Assembly: GCA_024138025.1 (NCBI GenBank)
Contig: JAMXBD010000428.1
Coordinates: 248,001-312,000 of the forward strand
DNA: 64,000 nt
Direction: 5' to 3'
DNA from: Combretum micranthum
Lineage: Eukaryota > Streptophyta > Magnoliopsida > Myrtales > Combretaceae
Both the position numbers and the translations under genes were made by a program. Below the pieces are notes generated by a model. The model was not told the DNA's origin. It made no database searches and worked only from the letters and a program-made list of their open reading frames with translations. Of this stretch, positions 1-12,599 are shown piece by piece (position 1 is the stretch's first letter; every line of letters begins with the position of its first letter).

Positions 1-375
1 CATCCCCTCAGCACGTCCCACTTCTGGTTGACCAGGACACGTAGGTTCCCAACGAAAATGGAAATTGCAATGGAGACAATTTGCTCAGGCAAAAGCCAAA
101 TGCAAACAACTGATCTTGTTGTCCAAATAAATTATGATGGAATCAGTACAAAAGAGCAGTATTTATTTAATATATTTTTTTAAAAAGGAAAAAAAAAGGA
201 AATTGATAAAACTTATACGGTTTGTCATGAATTATCCAATCTATAATAATATCTTTAAATTGACTATAAAAATTAGTGTAGATCTAAACGTAAACCATTC
301 TATAATGTAATGGAATCAATCCTGTTATAACTTATGGACCATACCAAAAGAATAATAATGAAGGAGAAATGGGAG

Positions 376-398
376 ATATATATATATATATATATATA
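376..398. repeat. (TA)n microsatellite
   Basis: Uninterrupted alternating TA of about 23 bases. Confidence 0.9.
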
Positions 399-1070
399 AG
401 TTACATTTTTTATTTGCTTTTATATAATTTTTTAGAATTTATTATAATTTATATTATTCAATCCCAATTATATATAAGTATAATATTTGAATAAAATAAT
501 TAATAATTATGACACGGTAATGGCATTGCAATAATATTTACACCTTTATGTCACGTTAGTATTGATATAGAAAAAGGAAAATTATATGATCCGTATATTT
601 TTCTATAAGATTTTTCCTATAATTTATTAAATGTATTGATATACAAAAATGGAAAATTCCATTGTCGGTACATCTATTTTATGAGATTTGTCTAGTACCT
701 TTTTTCTATAATCAATCCAATGGACACCTAATGAGCTGTACAATCCGTGATAAAAATAGAAGGGTAAGTATTGTAGTTTAGAAAAGCGTGGTTTTCATGT
801 CTTTTACACAGTTTAAAATGCATACCTACTTTACCCAAATAATTATATCCCATTCCCGCCACGTCCAGGATTATTGTTTTGTTGACTTGGATATTTCAAT
901 ACGAACATTTCTAAAACAATCAAAGAGGAAAAGATTAAGGTTGTTTCATTTGCTAAACTCCGTGAAAAGAAATTCAAGTTTGATGTGGACTAGAGTTTTG
1001 GTTTTTGGGCGTGTTTTGTTGGGGGAGGGGATCACTCACGGGCGACTTGAAATACGGAATCTCTTCCAAT

Positions 1071-1250
1071 GTGGTAGGTTTGAATGCAAATGTGCGAGGC
1101 TGGTGCAAATGAGTAGGTCGGTCCAAAATCAAATATAGTAGGGTTAAATGCAGATGTGGTAAGTTTTAGTGCAAATGTGTTAAATCGATGCAAATGTACT
1201 AGATTCATTTATAATAGATTGGTTCAAATATGATAGGTTTAATATACATA
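1071..1250. repeat. degenerate minisatellite built on a GCAAAT box
   Basis: About eight imperfect units of 18-26 bases follow one another, each ending in a GCAAAT-like box (TGCAAAT, TCCAAAAT, TGCAGAT, TTCAAAT) after a GTAGGTT or GTGGTAA-like start. Unit length drifts, so it is an old array. Confidence 0.5.
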
Positions 1251-2628
1251 TATATAAGGTTTGATCTTATAAGCCGACTTAATCTAATATCCACTGGGGT
1301 TTTGGGCATACCTATAAGAAAATCCATCCAACGCCTGCTCTCCCGTTGCATCTCAAATACGTACTATCTATGGTGTTCTAAGGGACAGAGACGATCATGT
1401 GACTGTATCTTTAGATTGACATAATCCATACTTGTCTAGATCTTACACAATTAGCGGTGTTAGTGTAGGGATGAGATCGACATAACCAAAAGTAGTGGTT
1501 GGAGAAGAGATTACACAATCATTGAGATCGGGTCAGGATAGTTATTGGAGAATGGATCAACCGGCAGCTAATAAGTAAAATTTTCTGCTTCGATAAACTG
1601 GTTTTCTAGATATTTTTGTCTATTTACCTAACTGCCACAACCAAATTTATTAATTCAAATACCAATTATGTAAACTAATTATACAAATACTGCCTTAAAA
1701 TCACATATTGAACATATGTTATTTGATATGCAACATTTAGTTTCAATGAATATTGTATATCCACCATGTGATCTTGCAACAGTATCCAATTCTTAAATCA
1801 CATGTGTTACTAGTAATTTTTTTGTAAAAATTAAAATAGTAGATCTTAGATGCTATTTTATATTGGTATTTTGATTACTACACTTGGGTCGTTTAAGTGC
1901 TGGTTTTTAGGAGAGATAAAGGTATAGATTTTACTACATGCATGGCTCTCCTTCCACAAGTCCACACGGTGCATCGGTGTTGAATTGCACACGTGCAAAG
2001 CTTTAATATCCCCAAAAAAAAAGTGCTAAAAAAATAATAATCCATCAAATCTTATAAATTAATTTCTAATAGAATATCCGTAAAATGCGTTGACATTGTT
2101 GTGATAAAATAAAATATTCTATTATACGAAGTGAATCAATCTCACTGGCATCTATTCAAACAAGTCATCATAATCCTCAATTGCAGACAATTGGCACTAT
2201 ATCCACCACCAATGTACAAATCGTGTCTTCTCATTATGTAGATCAAGTTCATCATTTTAGCGTGAAAGTAGGTCCTACGAACAGAAGAGGTAAGCAGAAA
2301 TCCAGTACATAATATTACATACAAATACATACCTTAGCACATGCAACTTAGACAATTAATGTAGTAGAAAAAAGGTTAAAGAAAATAATGTTAGCCATAA
2401 CGACAAACGTAAATCAATTAGGATTGAACCCTAAGAAATGATTAGGTGCATAATTCTCAAGGCATGGTATAGCTTGGAAGGTTGTCAATAGAAGGATTCG
2501 TGACCAGTACAATCTACTTGAGCTATAATAAAGTTGTGATTAGGGTTATGAGGACAAGGGACCCTGGATAAAACGTCACATATCGGTTGTGCCCATCAAT
2601 GGTTAAATTCGTTGATGAACTGTAAAGG

Positions 2629-2632
<4 letters not shown>

Positions 2633-2666
<34 letters not shown>
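2633..2666. repeat. (TA)n microsatellite
   Basis: Uninterrupted alternating TA of about 34 bases, the longest perfect TA tract in the window. Confidence 0.9.
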
Positions 2667-2670
<4 letters not shown>

Positions 2671-4272
2671 TTAAATATTTCTATATACTTTTAAGATATT
2701 AGAACATGTTGTTTGCTTGACTCTCATTTAAACACGAAACTTTTTCATGCATTATATTAAGGAACACATGACACACAAGTATGTGCTTGATATAATTGTC
2801 ATACTGTAATCCGCTGCAGTCAAGTGTTGCTTGAGAAGATGTTGCTTGCTATGTAGATGTTGCTTTTTGTTTCTATTGGATTAGGTTTTGAGAATAATAT
2901 GATGTGGGGTGGTTGAAATGGTGGAAGCAATGCATAAAAGCCTTTAGATGTAACTATTTATTTGTATGACTAAATTATTTATATGATATATAGGTACTCC
3001 ATTGCCATTTTACTATGTTTTTGAAACTTGACGTGTTTAGAATAAACAAAATATTTAAACTCATACTCAAACTCTTGCTTCACCATGTTTAGGCCAACCA
3101 AAAGCACAGTGACATCTAAAATTATTGTGGCATTTAAGCCCCACAAATGCTTAGGTTGTGATAACCATGGCTTTTTTTTTCTTTATTTATTTATATTTTT
3201 ATTTATGGAAGTTCTTGGAAATATTTATTACAATAGGAAGGTTTCTTTTTTTCTTTCCTTATGGACCCTAAAATCATTAATAAACAGACAACACACTACT
3301 AAAATTTTAATAAAATTATTGAAGTGAATTCTTAAATCTAAAACAGTGGGAAATTACTTAAAAGTGAGGACGCCTTACATGCGCCACTTTAAGTGGAAAC
3401 ATGACAACTATTGTGCACTAGTTTTAAGACATGGCAAGTATCATCTTTAGCTAGTACCACCTCAATCCAGCGTAGTTGACTCTAAACAACTGCCTTATAT
3501 TAGTGATGATTATATCCTTATGCAAGTCATTCAATGATACTATAGAATTCTTATGGTTCTTCTTCATGCTTCAACTTATGCAAGGTAGTTGATATGAGTT
3601 AAAGCTGGGTAAGACTGAAATGAACATTGATCTCAAGGCTAGGCTAGCCTATATGAGGGTGAAAAAAAAAAAAAGAAATTATTGGTAGTAAAGTTTGCCT
3701 AAAAGTTAAGTTTTCGAGCTAGTTGGGTAGAGTCAGCTAACCTAATCTTAGATGAGCTTTTGTTGTATCGGTAGGAGGTAGTTGGGTGGTTGCTTGCACA
3801 TGTTGCTTCACAATCACTAATCCTTAATTGGTACTTTCATAAATTATTAACTTAGGTTGCATTGCTTTAATTAATTAACATATTTGTTAATTAATTCTAT
3901 CTAATCTATGAATTGTTAGGTTTCACCCTGATCCAGCAAATTTATGTCATCTCATACCTGGGATTGTATGCAACCTTGTTTAAGTATGTCGATCAACTTA
4001 TACATATGGAACACTATCCACTATATATAATATCTACCCCTGTCTAATTACACGCATAATTAGAAAAATAACTTAATAAGTACATCATAATTAGATACTA
4101 AAATAATCTCATTATTTCAATTGAATCTCAACTTTTTAATAGTTCCTTTGTAGCTATCACACTTGTGTATTCAACAATTACTCACAACGTTCATCAATAA
4201 CATATAATTTGTAACAATAGTCATAGAAAAAAAAAAGAATAATAAAGAAAAAAAGCGAGATTATATAAAGAA

Positions 4273-4543
4273 GGTTAATGTCACGAATGGTACGTGAACT
4301 TTGACAAAATATGTAATTAGGTACCTAAATTTTGAAAATGATTAATTTGGTACCTGAACTTCAAAATTGATCAATTTAATATCTGAAAGAACTTTTTATG
4401 CACACTAACAGTATCTTTGTCGAGGTTTTAGGTACTAAATTGATCAATTTCAAAGTTTAGGTATTAAATTGATCAATTTAAAAGTTAAGATACCAAACTG
4501 CATTTTTTGCTAAAGTTTAGGTACTATTTATGACATTATCCCC
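4273..4543. mobile_element. palindromic Mutator-type MITE, copy 1
   Basis: The 271-bp element starts GGTTAATGTCAC and ends TGACATTATCCC. The two halves are imperfect inverted repeats over most of the length, with phrases such as GGTACCTAAA and TTGATCAATTT recurring in both orientations. It is flanked by an identical 8-bp direct repeat, ATAAAGAA, at 4265-4272 and 4544-4551. Long terminal inverted repeats with an 8-9 bp duplication and no coding capacity fit a Mutator-like (MULE) non-autonomous element. Related copies lie at 41827-42118, 45110-45324 and 59268-59499. Confidence 0.75.
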
Positions 4544-4551
4544 ATAAAGAA

Positions 4552-7500
4552 TTAACCCAATCTATTAATTAGCAATAAATTCTATTAAAGAAGAAGTGTA
4601 AAAACAAAATGTGTCTATTGAACATATTGGTACTAATATGATGATAACAAATATGTTAGCTAAAGAATTATCACCAAAACTATTTATTGGACATATTGAA
4701 TGGACGAGCATCATAGCAAGTCTTATTGTATGATATTGTGACATGTATATTTGCATATGGTTGTCTTGCTCGTATTACCGTGACACATGTGGATTCAATT
4801 AAAGTTATGTTTTGCTTGTTGTTCATATCAAGCTGTATACACGTATTGTTTTGTCAGATGACAGACATCAATAAAATAATGGATTATAGCATTTTCGATT
4901 TGAGTTATCCTGAGTTGAATTGATTATGTGAAACATGAAAGAAGTCATGTTGATAAATGACTTGTGATTGCTATGATCCACTCATTTTAATCCAATTAAG
5001 TACATAATATGGTGCACGCTTATGTTTTATTTCGAGTTATCAAGCCATAACTTAGGTCGGGTAGAAGAATGTTAGATTATTCTAACATGTAATTGCCCAT
5101 GTAACTTAATGGATTGATTATAATATGGTGGACCCAGAGCGATGGTCATTGGGCGGCAAGTCCCTCTCCTCTCCCTTTAAAATTGTTAGTTATAAAAAAC
5201 AGAAATATAATGTTTCAATTTTTTTTTTTTTTTATGAACATTTTTCTTCACCCGAAAAAAAAATGAAGGGAGATGGCCAGAGTAGGAAAGAAAGGTAATC
5301 ATTACAAAATTATTTTGCATTTATCTTCATCCGTGTGATTAAATCAAAGGACACAGATTAAGGAAAGTTCAAAAACCATTCTTGTTTGTATAAAATAAAA
5401 AATTTGATGTTTCAATTGTGTTATGAAGATCCTACTTTCATGTATAAAGTTTATAGTTATAAAAAAAAAAAAGGGCTACTATATTTTTATCGTATTTTAT
5501 TTATTATTCGATTCTTTTTGTCATCTATTTATTATTCAATTATCAAATGAAATTTGAGGAACTCCAGATATTTTAGGGAAGAGAACATGTCCGACTATAA
5601 TGGGTTCTTGCAAAGAATGTTCTTGATAGAAGCAGCATTATTTAATACGAAATATTCCAATATTAGCCTCTTTAGTGTTGTCATCAACGTCTGTCTAGCA
5701 GAAGAAGCCGGCCCAACATTATTCTTATAGGGAACCGGGAAAAAAAAAACACAACAACAACCTCATATTACGTGTTTGAGATGCTGCTCTGGAAATTGCA
5801 AGTGCACATAAATTGTTCTCTGCTTATTTTTTCAACTTTTGAGTCATGATCGCTTGTAATATCAATTAACCTAGATTTCACAATTGATATACCTTTCACA
5901 TGGAAGGGCATCTTGATTAGAAAATAATATAGTTAAATTTAATAGCTTTATAATCCAATGATATTGTCATTTGATCATCAATGTAAATTAATCTAGATTT
6001 GACTATAAATATACCTTTCACATGGAAAGGTGGTCTTTATTAAAAAAAAATCATAGTTAAATTCAATAGCTTTATAATGAGGAGATATTGCCATTGATCA
6101 TCCAAGTAGGATCATCAATGTTCAATCCCCCTTTTCTCTATTGTAATGGTAATTAAAACAAAAAAAAAAAAAAGGCTTTGCATTGATAAGTGTATTTTCA
6201 ATTAAATTTTTATCTAGGCCAAAGCAAAATTTAATTTTTATCTAAAATATTTGTATGATTAACATAAATAATATATACTATAATTTCACTATATAATTAT
6301 ATTATATGATATGGTTTGATATAGGATCCTAATTGTACCTTATTTATATCTTATAAGGTATTCCTTTTCTAAATTTTGAACTTGAAAACTACTGTGTAAC
6401 ACTTTGGAACCATCATGAAACCTATATTTTATAAAACCTAATAGAATATAAGGTACTTTGGAAAATTCCACCGTCCCATACTTTTTTTAATGGGATCAAT
6501 TTTATATGATTATTGTACAATTCATGTCTATTACATTCATGATCAAACCATTGATATATATATAATATATATATATATATGCACACACACTATTTTACAT
6601 TAATATGTAATCAATTTAATGGTTGCATTATAGGCGGAACGACTCCTAAGGATTGTAGAAGTTCCCTCCGTACTTATGAAATTTATAAATATTTCTTATC
6701 TTTCCAAAAGTTATAGATTTATGTGATATTAAAGAAGTTGTTCATGAGTGTGCGTGATCGTTTATTTGATATTACAGGTTCTTAACAGCCTAAATTTCAC
6801 ATTGGGTAAGAATAAAACAAAAGAAATAAAAAAATGTAATTAGGATAAAAATAAGAAAGAAAAAGGAAAAGAAAAGACAAATTTAGGAGGCGGCTTTAAA
6901 TTTAGATGTTTAGGGTTTTTATCTTATAGGTTTGTCTCTTTCTTTTTTTTCTTAAAATATTTATTAGTCAAAAAAATATAACATTATTGTTTATTTTTCA
7001 TTTATGAATATTATCTAATAATTTTTTACAAGATAGATATTAGGTATCCTAAAACCTATGCATTGTATACATTAGAGCAAGTGTTTTATTTTTCTAAGAT
7101 GTATATAGCATATATAGATCTAATACCCATTTTCAACTCTGGGAGAGCAAGTTGTAAAGAATCTACACTTAGAAACTATAATGACCTCAATATTCACATT
7201 TGAGGAAGATACAGGTGCCTATCTTGTACAACAATATTACTCTTTCATTTATTTTATATAACTATTTAATTGTCATTTCACATTTATATGAAATGATGTG
7301 TTATTCAAAAAATAGAATTCTTCAAACCGTTGGAATATATCATTATTATGAATCAAGAATCGTATCATTTCACATTTGGCAATGCATCTATTAATTACAA
7401 CTTAAAAATAAAGCTATTTTTGTATAAAAGGATATGTCTTTTAGACATATGAATAAATTAAAGGATTACAATTATCAATGTGCGAAAGTTTTAAGGATAT

Positions 7501-7557
7501 AAAGATTTAAAATTGATAAAAGTTATAACCAAGCTTAGAGTTGTTGTACATAGACAT
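4552..7557. other. AT-rich intergenic sequence with a 120-bp tandem duplication
   Basis: No gene is recognised. The stretch holds TA-rich tracts (around 6556-6581), A-runs, and the duplication listed at 5862-6110. The open frames have no family resemblance and are probably chance. Confidence 0.55.
5862..6110. repeat. tandem duplication, two copies of about 120 bp
   Basis: Copy one (about 5862-5982) and copy two (about 5986-6110) share blocks such as ATACCTTTCACATGGAA, TAGTTAAATT and AATAGCTTTATAAT in the same order. The copies differ at perhaps one base in six, so the duplication is not recent. Confidence 0.7.
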
Positions 7558-8238
7558 CTTCACGGTTCTGGAACTTAACCGAACTGAAATCAGAACCGCC
7601 TGTTCTAGGTTTTGAAATCAAGAAATCGGAACCGTCTCTCACAATTCCAGTCAAGTTCCATGGAACCACCGGTTTCCTGATTCCGGTTTTGGAACCGTCA
7701 AACCATCTTTTAAAAAAATAAAAAAAATTAATCTTAAATTCAAATAATTATTGGATCTAAAAGTATTAAATTATTTAACCAAAATTTTTTAAAATATATT
7801 TAGAATGCTTATTTATATGTACACAACACATTCTATATCAATTATAATTAGTATTATGATATTATAAAATACTCTAGAAGATACAAAGAAAATTACAATG
7901 CAAAGAATAGTCTCACATTATTAAGAAAATGAATTTTGATTTTAGAAGAAGTTTATTTAAACTAATTATACATGATTTTAAGTTATGGTTATTTGTGTTA
8001 TTAATAATAACATATTAAATATTGTGAATAAGTTATAAATTTTACTATTTATATGAAATAATTTAAATATTAATAATTATATATTTAATATTATTTTTTA
8101 TTTTTTTCAATGGAACCGGGTGGAACTGTCGATTCCACCGGTTCTAGGCTAAAGAACTGCCTAGGAACTTTAAAACTAGAGGTTCCATAGCCAGTTTAGG
8201 AACCAGCTAACTGGTCCGGTTCTGGTTTTTTAACTGAC
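7558..8238. repeat. GGAACCGG-rich dispersed repeat (foldback-like)
   Basis: Two GC-richer arms (about 7558-7700 and 8108-8230), each full of GGAACC/GGTTCC and CCGGTT boxes in both orientations, enclose about 400 bases of AT-rich filler. This layout is typical of non-autonomous hAT-like or foldback elements in plant intergenic DNA. No terminal target duplication was found, so the class is an inference. The filler carries an AGTCTCACATTA phrase also seen in the repeat at about 62.3 kb. Confidence 0.45.
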
Positions 8239-8239
8239 A

Positions 8240-8590
8240 TAGCATAGAAAGCGTGAAGAAAACAAGATCTACTTCACCGAGTTAGATCTTCAAAATTCAA
8301 GAAGGTTAAATCCATAACTTTAAGGATAACAAAGAGGACACTCCTCTAAAAGAGTTTTTTGATTCAATAACATCAAATGTTCTTATTACAAAGACAAGCC
8401 TAAATACCTATTTATACTATTACATGAGGAATTTTAAAAGACAAGATCTAAAAAGGCAAATAATAAATACAATAAATAAAAATAAATAGTGTAATAGACA
8501 ATTAACGTTGTGAAAAAAAGCTGGCGGCCTATTATTAATATTGGCAGTTTGAAAACTTAAAAATTGAAACCATCAGCAATAAAGACTGAT
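8240..8590 (-). repeat. 3' LTR of small gag-only element
   Basis: Aligns along its length with 9622-9978; long shared blocks include TTCTTATTACAAAGACAAGCC and GGCAAATAATAAATACAAT (each with close matches). The outer boundaries are blurred by mutation. Confidence 0.7.
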
Positions 8591-9029
8591 TAATTCTCTC
8601 CCACCAGTAAAGAACTCGACCGCGAGTTGTTGTTTTTCCACCTTTTCCTCTTCTTCTTCCTCTCTTTGTATCGTCTTGATTTATTCCATTTATCTTGTAG
8701 TTTGATCGTGATTCGCACATCATTTACCCCCGCCAGATTAAAACTCATCATTGAGTTTTCTTTTGAATCTATTTGGGCATAATCTGGATGGATTGGAGCG
8801 ACAATTGGACAATTGTTTTCAATATTGATATGAAGCGATAGGATAGATGCACTCACTAGTTCTAGCATTTCCTTTGGCTCATGATGTAAGTTTTTGGACA
8901 AATCACTGAGCCCCACATTTTTAATCTCATTCACTGGTGCACTGAATTTGCTGGGAGTTTTTTAGCCTCCACCTCTTTAGTAACTATCAACACCTATTCG
9001 TAAGGTATTTCATCATAAGCCAAGTCTTC

Positions 9030-9240
9030 ACAAGCTCCTTGCCCTTAAGGCGTCTTATTGTCAGAAGTTTTTTCCACCAATAACATGCATCACCCCTCAA
9101 ACGATTCTTCACCAACTCTATCATCATACCCTCAAAAGCTCTCTCATATGGTCAAATAACCTCTCAACTTCCTTAACCAATCCCAAAACTTATCCAAATT
9201 TCCAGTACTATCAAACTCATAAACAACATATTTAAATTCA
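9030..9240 (-). pseudogene. gag capsid-core remnant
   Basis: On the minus strand a reading with a few breaks gives FDSTGNLDKFWDWL, then RLRGDACYWWKKL, then a KTWLMMKYL-like stretch. This is the order of conserved blocks in chromovirus gag (the substrate-like F-x-G start, the A-x-x-W-W box, then the T-W-x-x-M-K box). In-frame stops and shifts show that it no longer encodes a protein. A further open stretch on the minus strand (8934-8590) follows it, lysine/arginine-rich near its end, with no domain I recognise. Confidence 0.6.
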
Positions 9241-9601
9241 GAAAAGATTTCATCTTTATACCTGTAATTACTCTTATCGTATAGTCTTCTGCCACCAAGA
9301 CCTCTTCTTCAGGCCAGATTTTCAAAAAAACTCATTTTCATCATCAACATCACAAGTAACAGAACTAATTCTTGGGTCGTCTTCCGATCATCTCCAATAA
9401 TCCTTCCTATTACTGTTGGTATTGGATTGAAAGATTAGAGCTTCACAACGCTGTTCCTTTCACCAGATTTTCTGACCCATGGTCTCCTCTACCGCCCTTC
9501 ATACTGGTTGCCCGTAATGTAGGACTTCCGTACCCCAAACACCGTCAGAAATATGACCGCCTCCTATTCTGCAGTCTATCGATATCTCCACAGGATTTTA
9601 C

Positions 9602-9613
9602 CCACTCTGATAC
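9602..9613 (-). other. primer-binding site (initiator Met tRNA type)
   Basis: Read on the minus strand it is TGGTATCAGAGT, matching the 3' end complement of plant initiator tRNA-Met used by many LTR retrotransposons. It lies a few bases inside the right-hand LTR, which sets the element's orientation as minus. Confidence 0.75.
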
Positions 9614-9621
9614 CAATCTGA

Positions 9622-9978
9622 TGCAGTGTGGGAAACATGAAGAAACGAGATCTACTTCACCAAGTTAGATCTTCAAAATAGCAACAAGGTTAAATCCATA
9701 ACCTTAAGGATAATACATAGGATATTTCTCTAAAAAAGTTTTTTAATTCAATAATATCAAATGTTCTTATTACAAAGACAAGCCTAAATGGCTATTTATA
9801 CTATTATATAAGGAATTCTAAAAGACAATATCTGAAAAGGCAAATAATAAATACAATAAATATAAATAAATAGTGTAACCGACAATTAATGTTGGAAATC
9901 AAAGCTGGTGGTCTATAATTAATATTGGCAGTTTCAAAACTTAAAAGTTGAAACTGTCAGCAATAATAAAAGCTGACA
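9622..9978 (-). repeat. 5' LTR of small gag-only element
   Basis: Begins TGCAGTG on the plus strand (so the LTR ends in CA on the minus strand) and its other end reads TGTCAGC on the minus strand, giving the usual TG...CA ends. Its partner is 8240-8590. Confidence 0.7.
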
Positions 9979-10749
9979 TTAATTGAGATTTTGTTGCTGC
10001 ATTAAGAACCGCGGTGATGATTTTGATTTGTTTTTCAATTCGAAACCGAACCATGCTTATGTCTAGTTGTATATATATCATCTCATTATTTAATTATAAA
10101 ATTAAATATTAATTTTAAGATCAACTATGGCTTTTAAGATAAAAGTAGTGACAAAAGTCCACTTCGAGAGACATGATTGATTCATTGACACCAAAAATGC
10201 AGTTCCAGGATATATCCTTTTAAAAATTCTCCTCAAACTTTCTATCAAAGATTTGACAATTGATATATATCTCATATGATGGGACTTCTCAACTATAAAT
10301 TAATATTCTTGATAGGAGCAATATAGTTGTATATTCTTGTGTTTAAATTTCATATGATGAAACGATCGTTTTTGAGATTATAAAACGTCCGGAAGCTAAA
10401 TTCTGCAAAAAATGAAAAAAGTTTTATAAAAACATTTAAGGATAGATTAATGATTATGATTGTCTAAATAATAAATAAAGCATTAGATTTTAATGTTGCC
10501 CGAAAAATAAAAATAAAAGGTTTACCCATCAAACCGCAGAGTTCATATATATGCCTGACTATGTAATAATTGTCCATTAAGTGATTTGTCACCTACAATG
10601 ACCAAATTCCACGTCGACATCTAATGGGACAACATGAACCACTTGTTTGGATGGTGGAAAATAATATAGAAGGGAAGGGATAAAATTGCAACTTTTAAAC
10701 ATTAGAATTAACAAATAATAAGATATTATGTTTGGTTATACTTAAAATT

Positions 10750-11345
10750 AGACCTTATCATGGGATGGGAATTGCTCCAATCCGACCTATAGATTCACAG
10801 GTCAAATTTTTCAAACCCGTTAGGTCTGTGGGACAAATCGAAAACCTATGACCCACGAGGGTCCGAATTTTCATTTTTTGATTAAAGTTATATTTAAAAA
10901 ACAATGCGACAATAGAAATAAGTTTTAATTTTAAATAAGATTAATTTTCAAGTCAAAACAAAAGTTAAGTATAGAATTTATTTAATTTTTAGCTCATTTT
11001 CTTAAAGAATATATAATTCATCTAACTTTAGCTGTAGTATTAGTGCTGTGAGACTATAAAAACTTTAAAGGTTGCAAATAAGACTTAAATAAAAAAGGAT
11101 GGGGTTTTCTTTTAGGTATAAATTTACATAAACAAAATCATGCATACTATTAAATTTATTTCTTTATTATTAGTAATAACATTAATTTATTTACCATTCA
11201 CATAAAATAGTTTAAATTTTGAATATCATTTTTATACATTTTTAATTTTTCCCCTTCATTTAAATTTATTACATATGCCTTTGGACTAAACCAATCGATC
11301 GAAGGTTAGGTCTTGGGTTGAACCCATTCATTACCGAGGTTTACT
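10750..11345. repeat. hAT-like non-autonomous repeat (tentative)
   Basis: GC-richer ends containing GGGACAAATCG, AACCTATGACCCACG and GGGTTGAACCCATT enclose an AT-rich core with GTGAGACTATAAAAACT. The same arrangement and a matching GTGAGACTATAATAACACT core occur at about 61,999-62,756. The boundaries are uncertain. Confidence 0.35.
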
Positions 11346-11864
11346 TATAATGATACTAGCTATATGTATTGAATAAAAAATATGTAAACCTTACTCGACC
11401 TACCTCTTGCTTCAATATATTAAGAATGAACTTGAAAATGAAAATATAATGTCATTTATTCTACGCTTGACTATTGGTTGATGTCTCATTTACAAATTAT
11501 GGAAATTGATAGTAAAAGTAAGTGTTAATAATCTTTTCTTATATGGATTTCTAAGTCGGTTTATCGAGAATTTCATAAAAGAATGAAATAGGCCATTATA
11601 CTAAGTGGCGCAAGACAATAGGCTGCCCTTGACTAACATTTCTCCTTACAACTAATGCTCTCACTATGTTACATGGCACAGAGAATTAAAAGGATCTATC
11701 CTCCTTATCTACCTCCTTCCTATAAATACGTTTGTGGTGAATGTGAAAGGCATCTAGATCCAGTCCCTCTTGTATGGGTGCTTAAGGATCCATATTTTCA
11801 TACCCACATCTCTCATTGTTAATATGGTCTCATTCGCTTAAATCCTTCACTAACTCAGGCATTA

Positions 11865-12095
11865 GAGTATTGACATTGAGTCCATCCTTAGTGCTCAGGT
11901 GTGTTGATTTTGTAGGATCACTATCCCCAGTTTTAGAGGTTCCATTGGGCCAAGCCTAAAACTTCTTAATAATGCTCCATTAATTAAGAATAAGAGTATT
12001 AACATCAAGTCCATCCTTAGTGCTTAGGTGTGTTGGATTTGCAGGCTCACTCTACCTCCATTGTAGAGATTCCATTAGGCTAAGCCTAAAACCTC
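11865..12095. repeat. tandem duplication, period about 128 bp
   Basis: The block at 11865-11966 recurs at 11993-12095, sharing GTCCATCCTTAGTGCT, AGGTGTGTTG and AAGCCTAAAAC in order with scattered substitutions. Confidence 0.75.
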
Positions 12096-12599
12096 CATCA
12101 CCATCTTAACGCCCACTGCTTACTATGCAAATGCCACTACATCCATTGTAATTATGACATACACTAAAAAAATATAAAAAGCTACCAACAAGTCTACGAT
12201 ATGGTTAAGTTAATAGCTTTAGACAACCTCAAGACAGGGAACAATTTCAACATCTAAAGGAACTTTGCCTCATGAAATAAAGCTTTAACATGCTTGAAGA
12301 AGACAATAACCACCTTTGCTCAGAGGTCTAGTTGTTCCATGGCCACCAAGACCACAATGACGCATTACCTCATTGATAACAATACTAACACATTGCGGTC
12401 ATCCTACCTGTCATCTCCTACTTGTCATGTCCACAAGATTGGAATAACCTTAATCCTTCATAGAGTAGGCATAATGCTAATGAAATTGAGCCCTCTAAGG
12501 CTTTGTCTTAGCATATACCATAAAATGGACACCGCTTAACAGCATCGACAACCTCATTAGAAGGTTAACAAATCTTAAAAACAACAAACAATCTAACAC

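Larger units (their letters stand above)
1..4264. other. AT-rich intergenic sequence, no gene recognised
   Basis: No reading frame here looks like a conserved protein; the open frames are short and low-complexity. Visible contents are two TA microsatellites (376-398 and 2633-2666), a degenerate minisatellite at 1071-1250, and many A or T runs. I see no tRNA, rRNA or recognisable transposon ends. Confidence 0.6.
8240..9978 (-). mobile_element. small pol-less LTR retroelement with gag remnants
   Basis: Two direct repeats of about 350 bp (8240-8590 and 9622-9978) flank about 1.03 kb. On the minus strand the interior starts with a primer site, TGGTATCAGAG, next to the right-hand (5') LTR, and ends with a purine stretch GGTGGGAGAGAA beside the left-hand (3') LTR. 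The interior contains gag remnants only: around 9240-9030 on the minus strand the residues RLRGDACYWWKKL match the conserved core of Ty3/gypsy gag. No protease, RT or integrase is visible. The LTRs differ by roughly 15% by eye, so it is old, and I found no clean target duplication. It is either an internally deleted chromovirus or a gag-only non-autonomous element. Confidence 0.7.
9979..12599. other. intergenic repeats, no gene
   Basis: Contains a non-autonomous repeat (about 10750-11345) and a tandem duplication (11865-12095). From about 11.6 kb the base composition becomes less AT-rich, as expected for the 5' part of the decayed retroelement that follows, but I cannot align it to any protein. 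Confidence 0.45.
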
